DNA of 64,000 nucleotides. It comes from Nostoc commune NIES-4072. GTDB taxonomy: Bacteria > Cyanobacteriota > Cyanobacteriia > Cyanobacteriales > Nostocaceae. The notes beneath the pieces were generated by a model, which was not told the origin of the DNA, did no database searches, and saw nothing but the letters and a program-made list of their open reading frames with translations. Where the stretch lies: positions 4,514,840 to 4,578,839 of the forward strand of contig NZ_BDUD01000001.1 of the NCBI RefSeq assembly GCF_003113895.1. Reading direction: 5' to 3'. Both the position numbers and the translations under genes were made by a program. Shown here piece after piece: positions 36,109 to 44,633 of this stretch. The first letter of the stretch is position 1. Every line of letters begins with the position of its first letter.

Positions 36109-36603
36109 ATGAACCAGAGCAATCTATCCTTACCATCTGGGTGTATGCTTCGCAAGGCAACCTCTGGGGATCAGTGGTCGATTCGGTTGCTGGTGTTTTC
36201 AGCGAAACTCGACCCAACTCAATTAAATTGGCAGCAATTTTGGGTAGTTGAATGCAATCGCAATCTGGTAGCTTGTGGACAGCTACGTAATTTCTCAGGG
36301 GCACAAGAACTTGGTAGTTTGGTCGTTGCATCACCTTGGAGAGGTCGCGGTTTGGGTACTTTGCTAACGCAGCATTTGATTAATACAGCAACGCAACCAC
36401 TTTATCTTGAATGTTTAGGTGAACGATTGGCGAAGTTTTACAGTCGCTTTGACTTTGTGCCAGTATCTTTTGAAGACTTGCCAGAATTCCCCAGCACAAA
36501 AGGTAAGTCTTCGCTCAAGGGGAAATTTAGATTCTCGCAATTAGCTAAAAGGCTGTTCAGAGTTCCTGTGGTGTTTATGGAACATCGAGGTAATTCGTCA
36601 TGA
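36109..36603 (+). CDS. GNAT family acetyltransferase
   Basis: 164 residues. The acetyl-CoA site is LGSLVVASPWRGRGLGTLLTQ, with the R-G-R-G-L-G loop. The following YLECLGERLAKFYSRFDFVPV is the usual last part of the fold. Substrate unknown. The start could also be the internal ATG twelve residues in (MLRKATSGDQW). Stand-alone gene. Confidence 0.82.
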   Translation: MNQSNLSLPSGCMLRKATSGDQWSIRLLVFSAKLDPTQLNWQQFWVVECNRNLVACGQLRNFSGAQELGSLVVASPWRGRGLGTLLTQHLINTATQPLYLECLGERLAKFYSRFDFVPVSFEDLPEFPSTKGKSSLKGKFRFSQLAKRLFRVPVVFMEHRGNSS

Positions 36604-36763
36604 CGCTCTCTACGAGACGCTAAAAGCGTAGCTTGCAACTCTTACATACGCGGACTCGCTAACGTAATTAGTAATTAAGATCGCAGAAAAAAAGCTTGAT
36701 ACAAGCTGTTTCCAACCCTTTATTTTCGCTCATTCCCCATTCCCCACTCCCCACTCCCCATTT

Positions 36764-37381
36764 TCAAATCTGAGGTTTAGCAAAAACTGTTAGCAACACA
36801 GGCCCTAGTAAATAGTGGTGATTCAAACACAATAACCCAGCCGAGGAGCCAAGAAGTTGACGTTGATTAGGGTTGTAGAGTCTAATTCCAAGGGTAGAAA
36901 GTGGCAATAATTGAGGTTCTGTCTCTTTTATGGAGGTAAAATCAACCAAGTAAAAGCGTCCACCGGGAGAAAGTACCCGTGCTATCTCACTAAGCACCTG
37001 TTTAGGTTCCAAATAGTGCAAAAAGCTGATAGTGCTGAAAACAGCATCAAATTGACCATCAGCAAACGGAAGAGACTCAGCTTTGCCCTCGACATAAATT
37101 AAGCGTGGACGGTGGCGGTTACTCTGTCTAGCTACCCGCAACATATTAGCAGATAAATCCAATCCGATCGCTTGCAGGTCGGGAAACTGAGTCGCAAGGC
37201 GCTCAAGTAAGCGTCCAGTGCCACAGCCGATATCAAGTACATTTGCTGACTCTGGTAAATCGACATACTCCAGCAACCGTTTGTGAACGGCTCGATAAAA
37301 CACTGAAGGAAAGAGCCAGTCATAACTTGGTGCCCATCGGTCAAAAAGGAACTTTTTGTTACTAAAAAAGTCATTAGTCAT
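36764..37381 (-). CDS. Class I SAM-dependent methyltransferase (UbiE-like)
   Basis: 205 residues. SAM motif I is VLDIGCGTGRLLERL, motif II IGLDLSANML, and FDAVFSTISFLHYL with VLSPGGRFYLVD completes the Methyltransf_11 fold. Substrate cannot be predicted. Copy B of the 153-bp MITE lies about 47 bp upstream of its start, so the MITE may affect its promoter. Confidence 0.85.
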   Translation of the reverse strand: MTNDFFSNKKFLFDRWAPSYDWLFPSVFYRAVHKRLLEYVDLPESANVLDIGCGTGRLLERLATQFPDLQAIGLDLSANMLRVARQSNRHRPRLIYVEGKAESLPFADGQFDAVFSTISFLHYLEPKQVLSEIARVLSPGGRFYLVDFTSIKETEPQLLPLSTLGIRLYNPNQRQLLGSSAGLLCLNHHYLLGPVLLTVFAKPQI

Positions 37382-37428
37382 TAGTTTTCGCAGTTTACCT
37401 GAAGAGGTTCAAATACAACCAACTGATC

Positions 37429-37581
37429 TATAGGAATCCGGTTTGATTTCTGAAAATATACGTAGGATGTGTTAGCACAGAGAGTACGGCATAAAACTCG
37501 TGTTCATAGTGCGTTACGAACTCCGTTCTAACACACTCTACAATACTTAATTTCGTTCAAAAATCAAATAGTAATCCTATA
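37429..37581. mobile_element. 153-bp MITE, copy B
   Basis: Reverse complement of copy A (26343-26495) with only one mismatch seen, flanked by TA. It sits between the divergent methyltransferase and Mo_nitro_C copy 2 genes and ends 26 bp before the start codon of the latter. It may therefore supply or alter leader sequence. Confidence 0.85.
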
Positions 37582-37607
37582 GTTTGAAATTATTAAGGTG
37601 AAAATTT

Positions 37608-37895
37608 ATGACAAGTTTTATTCAAACCAGGTTACACAATGATTTACTCCATCCAGTCCGTCAGTGGTTGGAAACGATAGAAATTCATAACTCCAAATTG
37701 GCTCATTTCTTGTGCAAAGCTATTCCTGCTCAGTGTCCCTTTGAGCGAGATATCACGCTTTTTAGCCGGAAGCTGTTTCACATTCCTCCGATGTGTAAAT
37801 TAAATCCCCTATACGACGAAGTGGTTGGTTTGCGTTTTAAAGCGCTCTGTTATCTTGCCGATAAATGCGGTGAAGATGTTACAGCCTATTGTTAA
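37608..37895 (+). CDS. Mo-dependent nitrogenase C-terminal domain protein, copy 2
   Basis: 95 residues, almost all Mo_nitro_C domain: LLHPVRQWLETIEIHNSKLA, PAQCPFERDITLF and IPPMCKLNPLYDEVVGLRFK, ending in CGEDVTAYC. It is clearly paralogous to the protein at 32261-32632 but lacks its N-terminal extension. The four to five Cys residues are conserved between the two. No nif genes are nearby. The start codon follows the MITE by 26 bp. Confidence 0.85.
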   Translation: MTSFIQTRLHNDLLHPVRQWLETIEIHNSKLAHFLCKAIPAQCPFERDITLFSRKLFHIPPMCKLNPLYDEVVGLRFKALCYLADKCGEDVTAYC

Positions 37896-38090
37896 TAGCT
37901 AGTTGGATAGTTATTTGATCAAGCAGCGATCAGTAATTGTAGATTTACGGTTGTTACTTACTCAGGTTTATACTAAGCTAACGTACACCCAATTTAGATG
38001 TTTGGCTATTTAAGTAGCTGACACCACGAAGACAGTGTTTCCAGACAGTATTTTTGCTTACCGTATCCTGCTGAAATCATTAACATTATC

Positions 38091-38765
38091 ATGACGCACA
38101 TCTTACTGGTTGAAGATGAAGTCAAACTGGCACGATTTGTCGAATTGGAATTGAATTATGAAGGCTATCAAGTCAGTATTGCCTACGATGGATTAACTGC
38201 ACTTACCGCAGCGCGTAAGTTACATCTAGATTTAGTAATTTTAGACTGGATGTTGCCTGGTTTATCGGGATTGGAAATTTGCCGCCGTCTGCGAAGTATT
38301 GCACAGAAAGTGCCGATAATCTTATTAACTGTCAAAGATGAAGTGAGCGATCGCATTGCAGGCTTAGACGCTGGTGCTGATGATTACCTGGTTAAACCCT
38401 TCAGCGTTGATGAATTATTAGCCAGAGTTGGCGATCGCTTGCGAAGAAGCCAGCAAGTAGAGGGTGCAGATGTTTTAGAATTTCAAGACCTGACTTTAAA
38501 TCGTCGCACGCGCCAAGTGTACCGAGATCAGAGGTTAATTGAGTTAACTGCTAAGGAATTTGATTTACTAGAATATCTACTGGCCCATCCGCGACAGGTA
38601 ATTACCTGCGATCGCATTTTAGAGGAAGTCTGGGGTTACGGCTTCATGGGCGATGCCAACATCATTGAACTTCAGATGCGCTACCTACGGCTGAAACTTG
38701 AAGCCAATAACGAAAAGTGCCTCATTCAAACTGTGAGTGGTGGCGGCTACACATTGCATGATTGA
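38091..38765 (+). CDS. OmpR/PhoB family response regulator (orphan)
   Basis: 224 residues. The receiver domain has the acidic pocket VEDE (about 7-10), phospho-acceptor Asp52 in LDWMLPG and the Lys of LVKPFS. The C-terminal winged-helix DNA-binding domain includes ELTAKEFDLLEYLLAHPRQV and ends QTVSGGGYTLHD. No histidine kinase gene is adjacent, so its partner is elsewhere. It is 190 bp upstream of arsM on the same strand and could regulate the arsenic cluster, although a repeat-rich spacer separates them. Confidence 0.9.
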   Translation: MTHILLVEDEVKLARFVELELNYEGYQVSIAYDGLTALTAARKLHLDLVILDWMLPGLSGLEICRRLRSIAQKVPIILLTVKDEVSDRIAGLDAGADDYLVKPFSVDELLARVGDRLRRSQQVEGADVLEFQDLTLNRRTRQVYRDQRLIELTAKEFDLLEYLLAHPRQVITCDRILEEVWGYGFMGDANIIELQMRYLRLKLEANNEKCLIQTVSGGGYTLHD

Positions 38766-38956
38766 ATTTGGGATGGGGAATGGGGAATTTTCCCCCTACT
38801 CCCCACTCCCTTCCAGTATGAAATAACGGTAAAACCCCAAAGTTTTCTACTTTAGGAAGATTTGGGGTTTTTGGCAATCTGAGTAAAAACTCATCCAACT
38901 CAGGGTTAATTATATTAGGATGCACAAAGCTGTCATCATCTAAAATCTAAAACTGC

Positions 38957-39925
38957 ATGACTTATCTAGAAACAGCAGCGCAATTCTACCGCGAAGTTGC
39001 CGAAACCCCGCAAGTTGGACTTTGTTGTGTGCAAAGTACACCCCTGCAACTACCAGGGTTGAAAATTCCTTTGCCAATGCAGGAAATGAACTATGGTTGT
39101 GGCACTACCGTTCACTCCATGGAACTAGGAAACCAACCTACCGTGCTGTATGTCGGTGTTGGTGGTGGCTTAGAAGCGTTGCAATTCGCTTATTTTTCCC
39201 GCCATGCAGGTGCTGTGATTGCCGTTGAACCGGTTGGGGCCATGCGGGAAGCAGCAGCACGCAATCTGGAAATTGCTGCTCAAGAAAACCCGTGGTTTGA
39301 CACCAGCTTTGTAGAAATCCGCGAAGGGGATGCTTTTAACTTACCCGTTGCTGATAGTACCGTCGATATCGTGGCGCAAAATTGTCTTTTCAATATCTTT
39401 GAACCACAAGATTTAACCCGTGCTTTAAAAGAAGCCTATCGGGTATTAAAACCAGGCGGACGTTTGCAGATGAGCGATCCAATTGCCACTAGTCAAATTC
39501 CAGCACATCTTCAACAAGATGAACGACTGAGAGCCATGTGTTTATCAGGCGCACTCACATATCAACAGTATACTGAACGGATTACAAATGCTGGCTTTGG
39601 TCAAGTTGAAATTCGCGCCCGTCGTCCTTACCGTCTACTAGATTCTCAGACTTATAATTTAGAAGAACACCTACTTTTAGAAAGTCTGGATTCCGTCTCC
39701 TTTAAAGTTGCTATTCCAGAAGATGGTGCTTGTATCTTTACGGGAAAAACAGCAGTTTATGCTGGCTTGGAACCCTTTTTCGATGACTCAGCAGGGCATC
39801 TACTCCAGCGAGGGATTCCCGCAGCTGTGTGTGATAAAACTGCTGCTAAACTTGCCGCTATCAACCCAGCAGAAATAATTGTTACCAATTCAACCTGGCA
39901 CTATAGCGGTGGTGGTTGCTGTTAA
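38957..39925 (+). CDS. arsM: Arsenite S-adenosylmethionine methyltransferase, arsenosugar type
   Basis: 322 residues. Seen: cysteine motifs GLCCVQSTPL and MNYGCGTTVHS, SAM-binding VLYVGVGGGLEALQ, an acidic motif with DIVAQNCLFNIFEPQDL, and a C-terminal HYSGGGCC. These match the ArsM branch linked to arsenosugar biosynthesis, which methylates trivalent arsenic using SAM. It heads the arsM-pit-arsS set, whose next gene begins about 140 bp downstream. Confidence 0.88.
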   Translation: MTYLETAAQFYREVAETPQVGLCCVQSTPLQLPGLKIPLPMQEMNYGCGTTVHSMELGNQPTVLYVGVGGGLEALQFAYFSRHAGAVIAVEPVGAMREAAARNLEIAAQENPWFDTSFVEIREGDAFNLPVADSTVDIVAQNCLFNIFEPQDLTRALKEAYRVLKPGGRLQMSDPIATSQIPAHLQQDERLRAMCLSGALTYQQYTERITNAGFGQVEIRARRPYRLLDSQTYNLEEHLLLESLDSVSFKVAIPEDGACIFTGKTAVYAGLEPFFDDSAGHLLQRGIPAAVCDKTAAKLAAINPAEIIVTNSTWHYSGGGCC

Positions 39926-40061
39926 TTTTTTAAGTAAGAATTCAGGCGTCAGAAGTCAGAATATACTCTGTACGGCTGGGAATGAATGCACATGAATATT
40001 TCATTAATTGCATTATTAATTCTGGATTCTGGATTCTGACTTCTTCTTTATAAACCTTAAA

Positions 40062-41021
40062 ATGTTGTTAATTAGTCTATTTATTGCCACGCTTTTTTTA
40101 GCATACTCGAATGGTGCAAATGACAATTTTAAAGGAGTTGCAACGTTGTTTGGTAGCCGAACCTGTAGCTATCAAACAGCAATTTTGTGGGCAACTTTTA
40201 CAACTTTTGCTGGTGCAGTTGCTGCAACTTTTGTGGCAAGTAGGCTAATTAAAAACTTTTCTGGTAAAGGACTAGTGCCTGATGCGATCGCTAATTCACC
40301 AGAGTTTCATTTGGCAGTTGCGATCGCTGCTGGTTTAACTGTACTGATAGCCACCTTCATGGGGTTTCCCATTTCCACAACTCACAGTTTAACAGGCGCG
40401 CTAGTTGGCGCTGGATTAGTTGCGATCGGACTCAAAGTTAATTTTGCAGCTTTGGGAACTTCTTTTATTTTGCCTCTATTACTTAGTCCAATTATTGCTA
40501 TTCCTTTGGGGGCAGGAATTTACAGTTTATATAACTATATAATTTCAAAATGGAATCTGTCAGTCAATCAAAAAATGATTGATACTTGCCATTTTCTCAG
40601 CGCTGGAATTGTCAGTTTTGCTAGAGGATTAAATGATACTCCCAAGATTTTTTCACTCATTCTAGTTATTGAATATTTTTCGATTCAGGGGGGAATGATC
40701 ACGATTGCGATCGCAATGGCACTTGGCGGTTTAATCAACTCCCAAAAAGTTGCAGTAACCATGAGTGAAAAGATTACCTCATTGAATCATACTCAAGGCT
40801 TATCAGCAAATATAGTAACCGGAATTCTGGTAATTGCAGCTAGTCAGTTTGGGCTTCCGGTTTCTACCACTCACGTTTCAGTTGGTTCTATTTTTGGAGT
40901 AGGGTTGACTAGCAAAAAAGCCAATATGAGTGTTTTTTATCAGATACTATTGTCGTGGATTTTAACTTTACCTACTGCTGCAATTATTAGTGCAATAACC
41001 TATAGATTATTACAAGGTTAG
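40062..41021 (+). CDS. pit: Inorganic phosphate transporter, PiT family
   Basis: 319 residues with about nine to ten hydrophobic helices. The two PiT signatures are SNGANDNFKGVATLFGSRT near the N-terminus and FARGLNDTPKI near residue 195, each followed by the partner repeat (GFPISTTHSLTGALVGAG and GLPVSTTHVSVGSIFGVG). It moves phosphate, and also arsenate, with H+ or Na+. Lying between arsM and arsS, it may provide or expel arsenic species or supply phosphate under arsenate stress. The next gene begins 40 bp downstream. Confidence 0.88.
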   Translation: MLLISLFIATLFLAYSNGANDNFKGVATLFGSRTCSYQTAILWATFTTFAGAVAATFVASRLIKNFSGKGLVPDAIANSPEFHLAVAIAAGLTVLIATFMGFPISTTHSLTGALVGAGLVAIGLKVNFAALGTSFILPLLLSPIIAIPLGAGIYSLYNYIISKWNLSVNQKMIDTCHFLSAGIVSFARGLNDTPKIFSLILVIEYFSIQGGMITIAIAMALGGLINSQKVAVTMSEKITSLNHTQGLSANIVTGILVIAASQFGLPVSTTHVSVGSIFGVGLTSKKANMSVFYQILLSWILTLPTAAIISAITYRLLQG

Positions 41022-41061
41022 AATAATTGAATATATTTTTGCCATATTTAAGGAGTAATTA

Positions 41062-42051
41062 ATGCAAACTCAATCTAAAATTACACCATTTAAAAACAAA
41101 CTCAATTCTCCTTTTAAAAAAAAGGGAATCACTGTTTTACAAATTAATCTAGGTAAGCGTTGTAACCTTGCTTGTACACACTGTCATGTCGAAGCTGGCC
41201 CAAAACGTACAGAAGAACTTTCTCCTGAAGTTTGCGAACAATTGATTTCGCTAATCCATAAATTTCCTGAAATTAAAATTGTAGATTTGACTGGTGGCGC
41301 ACCAGAAATGAATTATGGATTTAAACCATTGGTAGAAGCAGCAAGAACAACTGGTAAACAGGTAATTGTCCGGTCTAATTTGACCATTTATTTTGAAGAT
41401 GGATTTGCTGATTTACCAGAATACTTTGCTCAACACCAAATAAGAGTTGTGGCTTCCCTACCCTGCTACCTAGCAGATAATGTTGATAAAATGCGCGGTG
41501 CTGGTGTTTTTGATAGTTCAGTCAAAGCTTTGCAGTGGCTGAACCAACTCGGCTATGGTAAAGAGCCAAATTTAATTTTGGACTTGGTATTTAATCCTCA
41601 GTTACCCACGAATGAAAATTTTTCCTTAGCTCCCGAACAGACCAACCTAGAACGAGATTACAAAATGTTCTTACAAGAACATTTTAATATTGTGTTTAGC
41701 AAACTCTTTACTATTACCAACCTACCAGTTGGTAGAACCAAAATGCATTTAGAACGGAGAAAACTGTACACTAGCTATTTGCAGTTTTTAGAATCGCATT
41801 TTAATCCTGACACAGTTGAACATTTAATGTGCCGCGATGAACTTTCAATTGACTATCTAGGCAATGTATATGATTGCGATTTTAACCAAATGATGAATTT
41901 GCCTGCAAAAAACCGCAATGGTGAAACTTTGACAGTTAGCAAACTATTAGAAGCTGACAGTTTAGACCTGATTAGTGAGATACAAACTGCTGCTTATTGC
42001 TATGGCTGTACTGCTGGATGTGGTTCTAGTTGTGGCGGTGCTTTGCTCTAA
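41062..42051 (+). CDS. arsS: Arsenosugar biosynthesis radical SAM protein
   Basis: 329 residues. The radical-SAM cluster motif C34-x3-C38-x2-C41 lies in GKRCNLACTHCHVEAGPKR; GGAPEMNYGF is the SAM-binding GGE-like motif. The C-terminal SPASM-like part carries many cysteines (YCYGCTAGCGSSCGGALL). This is the ArsS family, proposed to attach the 5'-deoxyadenosyl group to dimethylarsenic on the way to arsenosugars. AGGAG lies 8 bp before the ATG. Confidence 0.9.
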   Translation: MQTQSKITPFKNKLNSPFKKKGITVLQINLGKRCNLACTHCHVEAGPKRTEELSPEVCEQLISLIHKFPEIKIVDLTGGAPEMNYGFKPLVEAARTTGKQVIVRSNLTIYFEDGFADLPEYFAQHQIRVVASLPCYLADNVDKMRGAGVFDSSVKALQWLNQLGYGKEPNLILDLVFNPQLPTNENFSLAPEQTNLERDYKMFLQEHFNIVFSKLFTITNLPVGRTKMHLERRKLYTSYLQFLESHFNPDTVEHLMCRDELSIDYLGNVYDCDFNQMMNLPAKNRNGETLTVSKLLEADSLDLISEIQTAAYCYGCTAGCGSSCGGALL

Positions 42052-42118
42052 AGGCAAATAAAATAGCGTAGCCAACTCATTTTTTAAGACTCTTTTATAA
42101 ATCTAATATTGTTTCTTT

Positions 42119-42220
42119 GTGAGGTCACGCCAAATCTCTTAAATTATTATTTTTTGGCGTACTTGGCGCTCTTGGCGGTTCGATAAATGAAACTTTTTGG
42201 TCATTTTTGCGTAAGTCCTA
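42119..42220. mobile_element. MITE, TAGGACTTACGCA family, copy 3 (degenerate left end)
   Basis: The right end TGCGTAAGTCCTA is intact and the interior GGCGCTCTTGGCGGTTCGAT matches copy 2. The left end (GAGGTCACGCC) is eroded and no target duplication is visible. Confidence 0.65.
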
Positions 42221-42288
42221 TCTTAAAATTAAAGAAAATTTTATAATATTTATAATAGTATTTTCACGCTGCTGAATTAAAGGAGACT

Positions 42289-43224
42289 GTGACCACTACA
42301 TTACACTGGCAGGAACGGGTTGGTAATCAAAGAGATTGGGTTTGGCGCGGCTGGCAAACACGTTACACTTACATTCGCCCTAGCCAAAATCACCACAAGA
42401 CAACACCATTGATATTGCTACATGGCTTTGGCGCTTCTATTGGTCATTGGCGACATAATTTAGAAGTGTTAGGTGAGCATCACACAGTTTATGCCATCGA
42501 TATGCTGGGTTTTGGCGCTTCTGAAAAAGCCGCAGCTAATTACAGCATCGAACTCTGGGTTGAGCAAGTTTACGATTTTTGGAAAACATTTATTCGTCAA
42601 CCAGCAATTTTGGTAGGCAATTCCAACGGTTCACTGATTTCTATGGCCGCCGCTGCCACTCACCCCGATATGGTGCTGGGTATGGTGATGATGAGTTTAC
42701 CCGACCCTTCATTAGAGCAAGAAGCAATCCCGCCTGTACTGCAACCAGTTGTCAGAGCAATTAAAAATATTGTCGCTTCACCGTTGATTCTTAAACCTGT
42801 ATTTAACTTCGTGCGCCGTCCTGGAGTGCTGCGTCGCTGGGCAGGTTTAGCCTATGCTAACCCAGAGGCGATTACCGATGAACTCATAGAAATTTTAGCA
42901 GGGCCTCCCCAAGATAAAGGTTCCGCTAGAGCTTTCAGTGCTTTGTTCAAAGCAGCAATTGGTATTAACTTTAGTCCCAGTGTCAAGACAGTATTACCAA
43001 CCTTAACAATTCCGATGCTGTTAATTTGGGGACAAAAGGATCGGTTTGTTCCCCCAGCCCTTGCTAACCAATTTGCCCAATATAACGAGAAATTGGAAGT
43101 GCTGAATTTAGAAGACGTGGGTCATTGTCCCCATGATGAATGTCCTGAACAAGTCAATCAAGCTATTTTAGATTGGATTGCGAGGTGGGTTAGCGTAGGC
43201 ATAGCCCACCGCAGGCATCGCTAA
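42289..43224 (+). CDS. Alpha/beta hydrolase
   Basis: 311 residues from GTG 42289 with AGGAGA eight bases upstream. Oxyanion-hole motif LLHGFGAS, nucleophile elbow VGNSNGSLIS (Ser), and catalytic His in VGHCPHDECPEQ are present; the acid is probably Asp in WGQKDRFVPP. Close relatives are widespread in cyanobacteria and plants. The last 12 residues (SVGIAHRRHR region) and the stop codon are encoded by a dispersed palindromic repeat that has become part of the gene. Confidence 0.87.
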   Translation: MTTTLHWQERVGNQRDWVWRGWQTRYTYIRPSQNHHKTTPLILLHGFGASIGHWRHNLEVLGEHHTVYAIDMLGFGASEKAAANYSIELWVEQVYDFWKTFIRQPAILVGNSNGSLISMAAAATHPDMVLGMVMMSLPDPSLEQEAIPPVLQPVVRAIKNIVASPLILKPVFNFVRRPGVLRRWAGLAYANPEAITDELIEILAGPPQDKGSARAFSALFKAAIGINFSPSVKTVLPTLTIPMLLIWGQKDRFVPPALANQFAQYNEKLEVLNLEDVGHCPHDECPEQVNQAILDWIARWVSVGIAHRRHR

Positions 43225-43225
43225 C
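43189..43225. repeat. Dispersed palindromic repeat forming a gene 3' end
   Basis: The ends GTTAGCG and CGCTAAC are inverted complements, and the interior TAGGCATAGCCCACCGCAGG is of the Nostoc GCGTAGGCG type. It supplies the last codons and the TAA of the hydrolase gene. A second copy (43257-43291, GAGCGTAGGCGTAGCCCGCC...) follows 30 bp later. Confidence 0.75.
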
Positions 43226-43333
43226 CGTTGCTTACTCCCTAAATATTATGCAATGGGAGCGTAGGCGTAGCCCGCCCTAGGCATCGCGCCAACCAATACC
43301 TTTGCCACTATTGAATTTTGAATTGCTTAAGAC

Positions 43334-43702
43334 TTAGCCAATCGTGGCTTGGTTAGTGTCAACATCTGTAGCCCCACTAACAGAACGAGCTACAGAAACC
43401 ATCTTGTTGAGAATTTCTTGACTGGGAACTTTACCTTTCAATACCACAGTGCTACCTGTCTGAGCAACCCAAAGGGTATTAACATCATCGAGTTGGGGGT
43501 CTTGATCAAATGCTAACGCGACCCGCTTTGCCAAACCACTTTGGTCATATTCGCCGCTTAAACCCACACGTTCTGGGGGTATTGATTGCGTAGCAGTAGA
43601 CGCAACGTTAGTATTAGGAGCTTGCGCTATTGACTGTGCAGTAGGATTTACTTGTGCATTTTGAGGTTTTTCCATCCCAAATAGTCTTTTTAACCAACCC
43701 AT
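43334..43702 (-). CDS. BON domain protein
   Basis: 122 residues: a short N-terminus (MGWLKRLFGMEK), a Gln/Thr/Pro linker (about 15-45) and one BON domain (LAKRVALAFDQDPQLDDVNT, VVLKGKVPSQEILNKMVSVA, ending in VSGATDVDTN). BON domains bind phospholipids or other envelope components. No signal peptide is visible, so it may be cytoplasmic or peripheral. Stand-alone. Confidence 0.8.
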   Translation of the reverse strand: MGWLKRLFGMEKPQNAQVNPTAQSIAQAPNTNVASTATQSIPPERVGLSGEYDQSGLAKRVALAFDQDPQLDDVNTLWVAQTGSTVVLKGKVPSQEILNKMVSVARSVSGATDVDTNQATIG

Positions 43703-44046
43703 AAAAACTTTTCTCCTATTAGAGCCTTGTTAAGTCTGAGTATAAAAGCTTCACAAAAATGCCGCATCTACCAAAGAAAAGAGATACATTCAATGAAATT
43801 ACTCCTTACAGGATGATTTCTGCCCAATTATTTATCTCTAGAGAATGCAATGAGTGCAGCTATTGAGTTTACAATAAAAGGTCGCACTGACAATTAGTGC
43901 AGTAGTACGCTACGACAAAAATAAACATATATTTGACAAAGTGTCAAGAGTTTGTAACTCAAGGAATTTTGATTGAATAAGTGAATTCTGCCGTAGCGTC
44001 TAGAGTCTGTTTTCCTCAAATCCTGTGCTAGCCTCTGTTGGCGAAG

Positions 44047-44565
44047 ATGAAACATACCCTTTCAGTTCTCGTAGAAGATGAGGCGGGTGTTCTTTCCCGC
44101 ATTTCTGGTTTATTCGCCCGTCGCGGCTTTAATATTGAAAGCCTTGCTGTTGGCCCTGCTGAACAAGGAGGAGTCTCTCGAATTACTATGGTTGTACCTG
44201 GTGACGATCGCGTTATCGAGCAACTTACCAAGCAACTATACAAGTTAGTCAATGTCCTTAAGGTACAAGATATTACCGAAACTCCTTGTGTAGAGAGGGA
44301 ATTGATGCTCTTGAAGGTGAATGCTAGTACCAGTAATCGTTCAGAAGTGATCGAACTGTCTCAGATTTTCCGGGCGCGAGTGGTGGACGTGGCGGAAGAT
44401 TCTCTCACCTTAGAAGTTGTAGGAGATCCAGGTAAAATGGTAGCGATCGTGCAGGTGTTGCAAAAATTTGGTTTGAGAGAAGTCGCCCGCACTGGCAAAA
44501 TTGCCCTGACTCGTGAATCCGGTGTGAATACAGAGTTACTCAAGTCCTTGGAAGCAAAAGTTTAG
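44047..44565 (+). CDS. ilvH: Acetolactate synthase small (regulatory) subunit
   Basis: 172 residues from ATG 44047 ([20 protein letters not shown]), chosen over a TTG three codons upstream. The N-terminal ACT domain ([25 protein letters not shown]-like) binds valine. The C-terminal ALS_ss_C domain ends in [16 protein letters not shown]. It activates and gives valine feedback to the large subunit IlvB in branched-chain amino acid synthesis; IlvB is not in this window. Confidence 0.94.
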   Translation: MKHTLSVLVEDEAGVLSRISGLFARRGFNIESLAVGPAEQGGVSRITMVVPGDDRVIEQLTKQLYKLVNVLKVQDITETPCVERELMLLKVNASTSNRSEVIELSQIFRARVVDVAEDSLTLEVVGDPGKMVAIVQVLQKFGLREVARTGKIALTRESGVNTELLKSLEAKV

Positions 44566-44633
44566 TTGGGAACATTAGAACCCCACCCCCACTCCCTTCC
44601 CCACTTTTCGAGGGTTGGGGGGATCTTCCGGGG

